Positions 1-9,245 of a DNA stretch of 64,000 nucleotides are shown one piece after another; position 1 is the first letter of the stretch; each line of letters opens with the position of its first letter. The stretch spans positions 1,178,001 through 1,242,000 of the forward strand of contig JACGZH010000004.1 of assembly GCA_014706385.1 (NCBI GenBank). Direction: 5' to 3'. The notes below the pieces were generated by a model, which did no database searches, was not told where the DNA came from, and worked only from the letters and a program-made list of their open reading frames with translations. This DNA is from Phaffia rhodozyma. Taxonomy: Eukaryota; Basidiomycota; Tremellomycetes; Cystofilobasidiales; Mrakiaceae. The position numbers were made by a program, and so were the translations under genes.

Positions 1-706
1 GTCGCCTGGGCTATGAGGTCAGTATATTACTCCTATGTAGAGGCTAGAAGTTTGATCGTCTCGCTGACCGATGTGTTGTGTATGTGTGCACATATATATT
101 TGGTTATGTAGTATCCATAAATCACAAGGTCAAAGTGCGTAGTCGTTTGTTTTTTCTCTCTCTCGCGCGCAAAGCCCACTATTGGCTGACTAGTCTGTGT
201 TGTGGTGCATTGTTTAAAAATTCTTTCCAGCTCTCGAGCGGGTCAAGGTCGATCTTCGTCGGGTATTCGAAAAAGGTCAAGCGTACGTCGCGCTAAGTCG
301 AGCGACTTCGATCGACGCTCTACAAGTCTTGTCGTTTGATTCCAAAAAGGCGAGTCATAGCCTTGTTAGGGTTCTGTGTGGTGGTGTAAATCGTGTGGAG
401 TAGATCGTGTGGTGTATTTACCCTCATTTCTATGCGTTTGTCTTTTCATATAGGTTATGTGTCATCCAAAGGTACGTTTTTCCCTTTGGTCTCTTTTGCT
501 GCGTAGTTCTTCATCCGGATGTAATCCTGACGTGAATTTTTGGATGGATCGGCTTTGAGAAGGTTGCCAAGTTCCATACATCACTCGAGACGATCTAAAT
601 CTTCGAAGTCAGAGTCTCTTGACTTTTTTCTCTTTCTCTCTGTTCTCCAAACTAGATTCTTTCCCCTTCATCCGTCCGCGCATCAATTTTGTAACACCAC
701 CGCCAC

Positions 707-738
<32 letters not shown>

Positions 739-2078
739 ACTATCATCCTTTTTGCACAGATCTACAAAGTTTCCTTCTATTTCTTTCTTTTCTTTTCCCC
801 CTGATTTCCAATTCCTTGAAACATTGCTTCCTACATACATACAAGTCGTAGCCTCTTCTTTCCCTACCTGACTAGTCCAAGATGATACCCAGCTAGGCAG
901 TGCTCTATACGACGACATACGTCATCCTGACTTTTCTTTCTCCTTGTACTGCCCGTTTGTCTGTCTAGGCTGGTCATTTTGACAATCTTTACACTCGTGC
1001 CGAGATACACGAGTAATGATGGACAGGTAAACAAGACGACGGTGACAATACGAAGCAAGCTTTGCGAGTCTGATAAACCAGAGAGGACCGTGCCATCCCG
1101 TGTGCTTTCGGTCGTTCCGCACGGACGGAGATGGGCAGACGAGAGGAAAAGACCGTATGCCGGGAGCCGGGAAGGAGGAGACGGCAACGCGGGATGAAGT
1201 TGAGGGAGATGGCGGGACGGTTGAAAGAGACGGATCTATCTAAAGATGTGAAAGGAGTTGTATTGGAGGGTTACGAAAATCAATTAAAGCGTTGACGAAT
1301 GTGAATGAGAGGCGAGAGAGAGAGAGGAAGTTTAGTGTCGGACTGGGTGGCCGGTTAGAAGAGTAATAGAACGTCCGGATCAAAGAGAGATGGTTTTTTA
1401 CACCGCAAGCAAACTAAGTAGGCGAGCGCACTAAGGCAACATACAGGCACAAACGCGCACAGAACACCCGTACACAAACATACACACTCCAACAAGGCGA
1501 CCGTGCAAGCCGCGCACAGCCACACTCCCACCCGGACGAAAATAAGTGACGCGACTGATTTTTATTTTATTTTTTCTCACTCGCCTCTCCCGGCCCTGAT
1601 CTGCTTTTGATTTTACTCTTGCCGATTGTCCTCTGCCCCTGAAGGCCGAGACTCTCTGTTTGAGGGATGTTCCGACCCAGGGCAACCTTCTCCCCCTGGA
1701 ATGCCTGCGGGGCTCGTTGGGTGCCCTGATCGAATGCTTCACGCGCGCAGCAAACCTTCTTTTTCGCCGTCACCTTCCACCTTCCACCTGTCACCTTCTT
1801 TCTCTTTCTCTTTCTCTTTCGTTCTTCTCTAACAACCATCTCGCTGATTCCTTTCTTTCTCTTTTCTTTCTTCATCCCTTTTGCCCTGTTAAGTTTGAAC
1901 AGGTTTCCAACTCGACACTCACTCACTCTCTTTCCAACTATCCACCCTTTTCGGTCACTCACTCGCTAACCAACAGAGGACACAACCCATCCGGTTCTCC
2001 TTTTCTTCGCTCTTTCTTACAGCTCTTCTCCTTGCTTTCCTCCCTCAATAGCCACTCACTCGTCCACCAGCTTTCAAC
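1..2078. other. Long gene-poor stretch upstream of the DPBB gene
   Basis: I see no recognisable protein in these 2 kb. The ORFs on both strands are short, low in complexity and resemble nothing I know. Positions 1-108 are open in frame 1 and could be the tail of a gene lying to the left, but nothing proves it. An (ATC)n tract sits at 708-737. The last 300 bases are strongly pyrimidine-rich (runs of CTTTCT near 1797-1870), as is common just upstream of start codons in fungi, and probably form the promoter and 5' leader of the gene starting at 2079. Confidence 0.5.
708..737. repeat. (ATC)10 microsatellite
   Basis: Ten perfect ATC units lie in non-coding DNA, preceded by a CCACCGCC run. Read on the + strand this encodes a short Ile/Ser/His homopolymer inside spurious ORFs. 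A similar (ATC)8 tract lies just before the METTL3-like gene at 29085. Confidence 0.9.
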
Positions 2079-4002
2079 ATGCTCTGCAACCTTAGCCTTC
2101 TTGCCGCCGGAGCGGCCCTCATCTCGCCTGTCATCGCCGCTCAGCAAAACGCTCGACACGGCAGACCGGATAAGCGAAGCAAAGAACACCGAAACCTCGC
2201 CGCCCTCAAGAACGGACCAAAGATCTCCAAGCGAGAAACTTTCAGCGGAACGTTCACGTTAGTTTTCAAGCTCTCGATCTCTTTGGGTACAAACCGCTTC
2301 TTGGTCAACTGACAAATGGGATTCTGTTTTGTCTTTCGCCTTTTGCTTTCGTCTAGCTACTACGATTCTTCCGTATGTCGTTGTTTTTTTCCGCCTCTTA
2401 AAATAGAGAGAAACTACGCCGGTGCCCATCATGAGAAATACGACTAACCGCCCCCCTTTTTCTTTCTTTCTTGTCCTTCTTTCCAATCAAGGTCGGACTC
2501 GGATCCTGTGGAAACTACAGCAAGTCACCTCGCTTGCTCGCCACCGTTTCTTCTCGCACCGCATAGCTGACCTTGTCTTTCCCTTCATCCATTCAACCTG
2601 CCTCACTTCAGATGGACCGGACACCATGGTGAGTACACCAAGCCCATTTCTATCCAACTCGTCGACCTCAGAAACTGATCTCTGATATGTATTCCCGTTC
2701 GTTCCTCAGACCTTTGCCTTGAACAGTGCCCAATTGGAGGCCGCTGGAGGAGGGTACCCCAACTCGTGCGTTCTTTTTCACACTCGTTCTTTTCCCTTTC
2801 CTGGCCATCGTCACTGAAATCCATTCCTCTATCAGCCTTTGCGGAAAGACCGCGCTCATCACCTACGGTGGCGTGACTGTGTCCGCCACCGTTCAGGATG
2901 AGTGTACGTTCGATTTTCTATCATTTCATTGCCATCAACACTTGCTGATCAAAACCATGCCGTCCGTCTCATTTGTACAGGCCCCTCCTGCAGCTGGGGA
3001 TCTCTTGATCTTACCCAGGGTTTGTTCGAGAAGTTCGGCTCAACCGATCTCGGAGTCCTCTCTGGTTCTTGGGTGTGGGCTGATGATTCCACCACCACCA
3101 CCACCACTACGGCTGAGGCTGAGCCTACCACGTCCTCGACCTACGTTACACCCACTTCTACCTACGTCGAGCCTACTTCGACCTATGTGGAGCCTACTTC
3201 TACTTACGTCAAGCCTACTTCCACTTCCACCTGGGAGGCCTCGAGCGAAACTGTGGCTGCTACTGTCAACGCTGCCATCGCCGCTGCCGAGTATTCGACT
3301 TACGATCAGCCCAGCTCCACTTATGTTGAACCCAGCTCCACCTATGTTGAGCCTACTTCCACCTACGTTGAGCAGGTCTCTTACACCGAAGCCGTGCCTA
3401 CGTCCACCGATGCCGCCTGGACGGCTGCTCCTTCCGCCACTGGCTCCTCGTCTGAGGCCGGTTTGAACGCCACCGAGCTCTGTGGGGCATACGATGAGAT
3501 CGCCTTGCTTAACGGTACTACTGTCCTCTACGATGGAACCACTGAGGATTTCTTGAACTCGACCGCTGGGCCTCTCAAGAACACTACCGGTCTCACTAAC
3601 CAGACCGATGTCTCCGTCTACGATGCTACCACTGATATCTGCTACAACGCCACGATCACCCCTCTGCTCTCCTTCCCAGGCTTCACCATCGTTGCCAGCA
3701 ACTTCGTCGCCAGCAACAACGGTACCTTTGCTTCCGCCGCCAACGTTACCACCGCGTTCAACCGAACATCTTCCTTGATCTCCAACAAGTTGTCTTCCAA
3801 GCTCGCCGACTTCGTTCTCGCCGTCAGCAACACTACCCTCCCGGCCGCCTCGAATGAGACCTCCGTTGCCAACAGTACCGAGATTGCAGATTACGGTATG
3901 CTTGATCTCATCAGGGCTCTGGTTCAGAACTTGGTCGACAGCGAGGTTGCGTATGATGATCTTCCCGAGTGCGAAGATTACGATGATTCCGAGGATAACT
4001 AG
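2079..4002 (+). CDS. Secreted DPBB (RlpA/expansin-like) protein with STYVEPT tandem repeats
   Basis: Predicted secreted or cell-wall protein of about 461 residues. I join seven exons: 2079-2257, 2357-2372, 2492-2519, 2612-2628, 2710-2765, 2836-2903 and 2981-4002. Residues 1-20 form a signal peptide, followed by dibasic KR sites typical of Kex2 cleavage. Residues about 60-153 form a double-psi beta-barrel domain (YYDSSVGLGSCG, TFALNSAQ, SLCGK, VQDECPSC, SWGSLDLT). A Thr run follows, then Ser/Thr/Pro-rich STYVEPT repeats (about 3140-3380). The C-terminal part is rich in N-x-S/T sequons and ends in an acidic tail. Similar fungal DPBB proteins are extracellular and may bind cell-wall polysaccharides; no enzyme activity is proven for most. 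The intron from 2520 appears to use a GC donor (GCAAGT), needed to keep the barrel in frame. The start is the first ATG before the signal peptide. No GPI signal is evident. Confidence 0.85.
3140..3380 (+). repeat. Tandem STYVEPT-coding repeat
   Basis: A 21-bp unit coding Ser-Thr-Tyr-Val-Glu/Lys-Pro-Thr/Ser occurs in two blocks, about 3140-3225 and 3310-3375, inside the last exon of the DPBB gene. The units differ mainly at third codon positions. Such Ser/Thr-rich blocks are usually O-mannosylated stalks in fungal wall proteins and often vary in copy number. Confidence 0.85.
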
Positions 4003-4534
4003 GCCATCTAGTTGAATTCTCTCGTTTACCGTTGCTTCTTTGGAATTGTTTGCACACCCTTCCCTCGTTGCATAGCATATATCTATATACCCAATTTTCT
4101 TCTTTTCTTTTCGTGCATCCTTTTCTTTCTTGCTTTCTGCCCAACTCATAGTAGCATCTCTTTCAGCTTACCTTTCTTTTCTTCCTATTTTCTCTTCGAG
4201 TTGACCATTCTAGATACCCCGATTCTAACTTGCCGTCGGCTTGTCCGGCCTTGTCTTTCACACGTCGTATATACACAGACATGTATAGATATCTCATAAC
4301 ACTCTCTTGCAGGTATCTTCTATTCTGCTCTGTTTTTCTTTTTCTTTTCTCGTTTTCTCCTTCCTCTGTCGACGCTTGCAGTTGGTAGAAGGAGGAGAAA
4401 CGTGTAGATGACCGGTTTATCTACTTCTACTATGATGTTTCTTTCCTTGCCTCGCATTCTTGTTCTTTCTTTCTCGTAACCTCATCCCTTGTCGTTCTAG
4501 GAAGGATGATCAAACGTAGAACAAGAGAAGATCA
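4003..4534. other. Intergenic gap between two convergent 3' ends
   Basis: This is AT- and pyrimidine-rich sequence between the DPBB stop codon and the stop codon of the methyltransferase on the other strand. It should hold both 3' UTRs. I see no ORF with conserved features, no RNA gene and no repeat of note. Confidence 0.6.
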
Positions 4535-6736
4535 TCAGAGAGAAGAAGAAGAGGAAGAGCTCGGAGGGTCGACAACGTCTGAGTCGGGGAGTGTAAGTTT
4601 GGGTTTTATCATCACCCAGTATTGGGCTTCGTAGATGTATCGAAAGAGGCCGTCCAGGGTACCTGTGTAATCCGAGTCAACTGTCGATTTCATTCGGAAT
4701 GTTGACCAAGGGGAGGGGGGGTTAGAAAAGAGGATCAGCGATGACGGGCCAGAACGAGGAAAATAGGCAGACAGAGAGAGAGAGAGAGAGAGAGAGAAAA
4801 GAGAAGGAGGGGAAACGAACCGGATCGAAGGTCCAGTTGCTCGAACCCTATCATCCTCGCTAAATGGAGGACCTCATCTAACGAACATTCCATCCGGGCT
4901 TTAAGAAGAAGGAAGGCATCCACGGTTTGTCAGTTTTGTTCAGACGGAGGGGGAAGGGTCGATGTGTATGTGTAGTTTGTAAGAATGGAAGCGCTGAAGA
5001 GAGGAATGAAACTGGATATCGGAAACGTACGATTTCCTGCCCATAAGAGAGGACCTAGTTCACGATACCCACAGAAGATTGAGTACCCAGTCCGATTCAA
5101 ATCAATACGAGGGAAAATGAGAACGAGAGGGGTGAGAGTAGAAGAAAAGAGAGACCTTCGTTGATCCAGTATCCGCCCGGTTTGAGTGCTCTGTAGATCG
5201 TTTCTAAATACCCAACTATATCCTGAGCTGTATCGATGAAGAATAAGGTCTGTCGGAGGAAGAAGATGTAAGAATGCAATCGTCAGGACTGCGAGCCATC
5301 GATCGAGAGATGAGTGAGCGAGAACAGAAAGAGAAAGAGAAAGACTCAACGACTACGGCGTCGTATACTTCCGGTTGACGGTATAACTCTAAAAAATCCC
5401 CAGGCTGGAAAGAGAGCAGCGTTGGTTTGGGAAGGACGTCTGGGAACCTGACTTCTCGGCTGTAACGACGATGAAGAACGCGAATCAAAGGATGTTTCAT
5501 GTAATTAAACAGATGATGGACAAAAGGGCGCACATCATATCTTGCGCTGTTCGGTGATGGGAAAACGAATGGATGTTGGGAAAGATCCGATGCTCATTTA
5601 TCGACTCTGTGTGCTTGAAGATTAGTCGGGACGCAATACTACACAACGCGCAAGAGAATGAGCATGGTCAATCTTCATAAAATTCAGGAAAGGACAGAGT
5701 CATGTTTGGGCTTACTTCATGCTTGATTTGAATAAATGAACACAGAGAGAAGGCAAGGTGATGCATCAAACAGGGGATGATTGAAAGAGTGAACTGAAAG
5801 GTTGAGGCTCGACATACAAGTACGAGTAATCATTGGCGTCTACGTCAAAACCTTGAAGGATATTCCAGGACAAGTCGTTATAGTTTCAGCCGACATGTTC
5901 AGACTAGAGAAACTAGAGACAAGAAAAACCTAGATCCGATATCTCATAAGCCAATCTGCCCAATCCGCACCCGGGTACCAAGATTCTCAAATTGTCTCGC
6001 TCAAAATTGTCCATCGAGGGATACAAGTCTTCCAATTGAGAGAGAATGGGCGTGAATAGTGCGCTTCGTTCTCGAACTCCCTCAGTACTCCAATCCCTAA
6101 CAAAGCTAGAAATCAAAGGGCAAAGAGGCAAAGAAGAAGAGATGATCAGCGGCAAAGAGCGCATGTTGTCGGGGAAGACTAAAACCAAATCAATGCTCAC
6201 TGTTTCAACATCTCAATGACCCTCCCGGGCTCCGGCCTTCCACCTCCGGCTCCTTTCCTCCAGCCCCAGCCTCCTTCAAAATCTCGTTTTCCAAGACCGA
6301 TCAGTCCGTCGACCAAGTCAGCGTTGGTGGCCGAGGCCCGAGTGATCTCTTCGAGCTTTGCTTGATAGCCTAATGCTTGTGCGTATCGCTTGCCTGTGCT
6401 GCCAAGTGTCCGGAACGACCTTTTCTTGGCCGACAGAGACGACTGCTGGGATGAACGGTAGGCAGAAAGCGAGGTGAGAGTGTGATGGAGAGACTCGACG
6501 GATGTCTTATGAGAGTAACCGCCGAGCTTCTGAGGGATGAGAAGTGAAAAGGGAAAAGGAAGCGAGAGGGTGAACGACCGGGGAAGTAGATTTTGCAATG
6601 CGAGAAACGTGAGGAAGAGGAGGCTAAGGATTATGGGGAGGAGAGCCAGAAGGACTAGTGACGGTGCAGACGGCGCTGGTGATTGCGATGGTGATGATGC
6701 CAGACGAGTAGAAACCGGCCGAGCGTTGGCTGCCAT
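4535..6736 (-). CDS. Carnosine N-methyltransferase-like protein (N2227 family) with N-terminal membrane helix
   Basis: SAM-dependent methyltransferase of the N2227/CARNMT1 family. The animal enzyme methylates carnosine to anserine; the fungal substrate is less clear. The gene runs from ATG 6736 to a TGA at 4535-4537 through several introns. The first exon (6201-6736) codes a single hydrophobic helix (about residues 27-47) and a conserved N-terminal helical part. The next exons hold FVRDWSTEG, the SAM-binding motif PGCGLGRLAYEISDLGFD (about 5940-6000), then MKHPLIRV, LSFQPGDFLELY, and the family hallmark FFIDTAQDIVGYLETI followed by LKPGGYWIN and GPLLW (about 5020-5240). The C-terminal exon carries GFEQLDLRS, then YIYEAQYWVMIKP and a Ser run. 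A long AG dinucleotide tract (4766-4798) lies in its last intron. The membrane helix is unusual for what is a soluble enzyme in animals. Confidence 0.85.
4766..4798. repeat. (AG)n tract in an intron
   Basis: An almost pure AG dinucleotide run lies within the last intron of the methyltransferase. On the coding (minus) strand it is a CT run, so it may serve as an extended polypyrimidine tract. Confidence 0.8.
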
Positions 6737-7159
6737 GAGATGATAGTTGTTGACGATACTGCCAGATGGTGAATGAAGGAAAAGGTAATCTAGAAAATTA
6801 TCTAAACGATTCTGCGATTCGTCATAGTCCTCTCTCTAACCTTCTCTTCACACTCTACATCATAAATGTGCTGCTCTTTGTACTCAGTGGTATCGCGTGC
6901 GCTCAGCTTCCCTATCTTACCGCCCCATCCTGGTCTATGAATGAGGCCATAGGAAGTAGCAGAAGGACATTATGAGGGAAGGGATGATTGGTACACTCGT
7001 CATCGGGTACCCTCCTCACGTGACCTAGATCGTAACCAAGACCCTCCGGATTTCCTCTTGCTTTCATTCGCCTTCTGTTTCAGCCAAGTCAAACGACCAG
7101 CAGAAAGAGCCTTTTCTTTGGCAACAACAACCTTCTTAACAAGCACAAACACATTCGTC
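6737..7159. promoter_or_regulatory. Divergent promoter, methyltransferase / PDAP1-like gene
   Basis: About 420 bp lie between two ATGs pointing away from each other, so this stretch must hold both promoters and 5' leaders. The part next to 7160 is rich in CTTT and CAAC runs. I see no clear TATA box and no other gene. Confidence 0.5.
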
Positions 7160-8651
7160 ATGGTGAGTGAGAGCAAAGATTGAATATATGCATATTGGGT
7201 CTACCGGTCTGTTTGCCTGAGAGAGGATGGGTCTCGGCTGATGACTCTTCCAATTTTATTTGGACTGGTTTTTTCTTTCCCTCTCTTCACAATCTTTTTC
7301 ATTTCTATCCTTACAATCTCTCTCCATCGCTCTTGTGTCGAACCTGAAACTATTCAAAGGCGCCTGGAGGACCACCTGGAGGAGGACGAGGCCGAGGAGG
7401 CAAGTTCAAGACTAAGCGAGGAGGAGGACGACACTTTTCTCGAAATATCGGAGAGGTCGAGGGAGAGGACGCTTTTGAGAAGTGGTTCGTCTATGTTTCA
7501 TTTCTACTCTATTCTCTTTCTTCGCAAGTACTGGTATCTCGGATACCATCGTAGCTGCCAATATGTGAACAGGAAAAGGCATTGAGTGAGATGAGAAACC
7601 AGAAAACGTCTATGGAGTGCCTGACTCTTACTCCATTCCTCTTCTTTACTCTATCTCGAAACACCTTCTGTGTCACCTCCGAAATTGACAGGCAAGCCAA
7701 AGACTCCGATGACGAGTCTAGCGAGGAGGAATCTGAGGAGGATGATTCCGAGGAGGAGAGCTCTGAAGAGGAGGACACCCCCGCTCGACCTACAGGCTTC
7801 ACCGTTGATCCCAAGAAGGCTGCCCTTTTCGGAAACACCCGTTCGTCGATTCTTCGTTTTCTTATCAACCACTTGGTGTACACCCTATGTCCTCGTTCAT
7901 ACTCATATCGCATCTAAACTTTCAAAACAACAGCCGTTGCCGAAGAAGAGCCGGAGATGTCTCGAGCTGAGCGAAAAGCGATGAAGAAGAACAAAAAGGC
8001 CGCTCCCAAGAAGAAGGTCGAGTCATCCGAGGAGGAGGAGTCCGAATCGGAGGAGGAAGTCGTGGTCAAGAAGGTCAACAAGTTGAACATCTCGTCCCAG
8101 CAGCAGCGAAAGCCGGCCGCAAAGGTCCCTGTGCAGGATATGACTAGGAAAGAGAGGTATGATACTCTCTCACTCAAGTTCTTTGATCTTCTCTTTCGCC
8201 CGGGCTGCCGTCTGATCGATACAATATGGTCTTTAACTGTTTCCTATAAAGGGAGGAGGCCGACAAGAAGGCTGCTGCTGAGAAGTACCAGGCCCTTCAC
8301 GCCGCTGGTTCGTCGTACATTCTTGAAAAGACCGGATCGGACCACTTGAACTGATTGTCTTTGTCAATTTCTTCTGTCAACCATGTAGGTAAAACCGACC
8401 AGGCAAAAGCTGATTTGGCTCGACTTCAACGAATCCGAAAGGAGCGAGAAGAAGCTGCCGCTAAACGATTGGCCGAGGCTGCTTGTTCGTATTCTGCTCT
8501 CCTTTCATTTTTTTGTTTTTAAATGAGAGAACAACGCTTACCTTCTTGTTTTTTTTTTTTCCTATGAATTTCCCCTTCCTTCCTCCTCGAATGAACAGCC
8601 GCCAAGGAGGAGGCTGAAGCGAAACGAATCGCTCAGAAAGGAAGACGATAA
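7160..8651 (+). CDS. PDGFA-associated protein 1 (PDAP1/PP28)-like phosphoprotein
   Basis: Homologue of the 28-kDa heat- and acid-stable phosphoprotein family (casein kinase substrate PP28), small charged proteins of poorly known role, possibly linked to RNA binding or growth signalling. The coding first exon is only the ATG (7160-7162), followed directly by GTGAGT; the next exon opens with a Gly/Arg-rich segment (APGGPPGGGRGRGGKFKTKR). Long acidic Ser/Glu stretches that look like casein kinase II targets follow (about 7690-7790 and 8010-8060). The conserved PP28 core then appears: MSRAERKAMKK, VNKLNISS, MTRKER, YQALHAAGKTDQAKADLARL and RIRKEREEAAAKR, ending QKGRR before the TAA at 8649. At least six introns are used. 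The GKT-x-QAKADLARL block is the strongest family marker. Confidence 0.88.
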
Positions 8652-9245
8652 ACCCCTTGCTCGTTCTCCCATCTTTTGCCCTTCTTTTTCTTCCATCTTT
8701 AGCCTCTTCTTCCCTCTAAAGTCTCGCTGGGTCTGGTGACTACTTCTGGATATTCATTAGCCTCTTTTTGCCCAATTTTTCTATTCATTAAATCGGTCGA
8801 GATATCTAACTTGACAAAACTCCTCAACTATTGATGAATGCTTTGCAATCTCTTGCTTACAGGATGTTATAGAGAATCATGGAAATGAACATCAGTCGGA
8901 TACAAACAAGGGGAAAAAAGGGACATGGATAAAAGAACCAAAAGATTTCTGTGTTTCTGACTATCTATCCATCTACTGAATTTACAACAAAGTGCCATGT
9001 CATGTCCAAAGGATGAAGATCCGGGTTAAAGAGAGGAATGAAAAAAAGAGAGCATAGATGTTTCTGCTCTTCGATACTCTATAAGAGGGAGGAGAAGGGT
9101 GAAGGGGACTAAAGGAGAGAAGAACTGAACTTTACTCAGAGAGATGGATATATAGATGAACGTACGACTTTGAGAAAGACAAAGTTACAAAAGATAAAGG
9201 AAGATACTCTCTAGATTATAATATCCTACCGTGATTAATCGATGC
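8652..9245. other. Intergenic gap between convergent genes
   Basis: This 590-bp AT-rich stretch separates the stop codons of the PDAP1-like gene (+) and the allantoicase fusion gene (-) and should contain their 3' UTRs. I found no convincing ORF, tRNA or repeat. Confidence 0.6.

Noticed and set aside
540..851. ORF with an Ile/Ser homopolymer run (+)
   Set aside because: It is produced by the ATC microsatellite and pyrimidine-rich DNA; nothing in it resembles a conserved protein.
3040..4149. A 369-codon ORF on the minus strand, opposite the DPBB gene's last exon
   Set aside because: It mirrors the Ser/Thr/Pro repeats and biased codons of the real gene; its product is low-complexity Gly/Arg/Ser sequence with no family match, and the + strand gene is well supported by the DPBB motifs.
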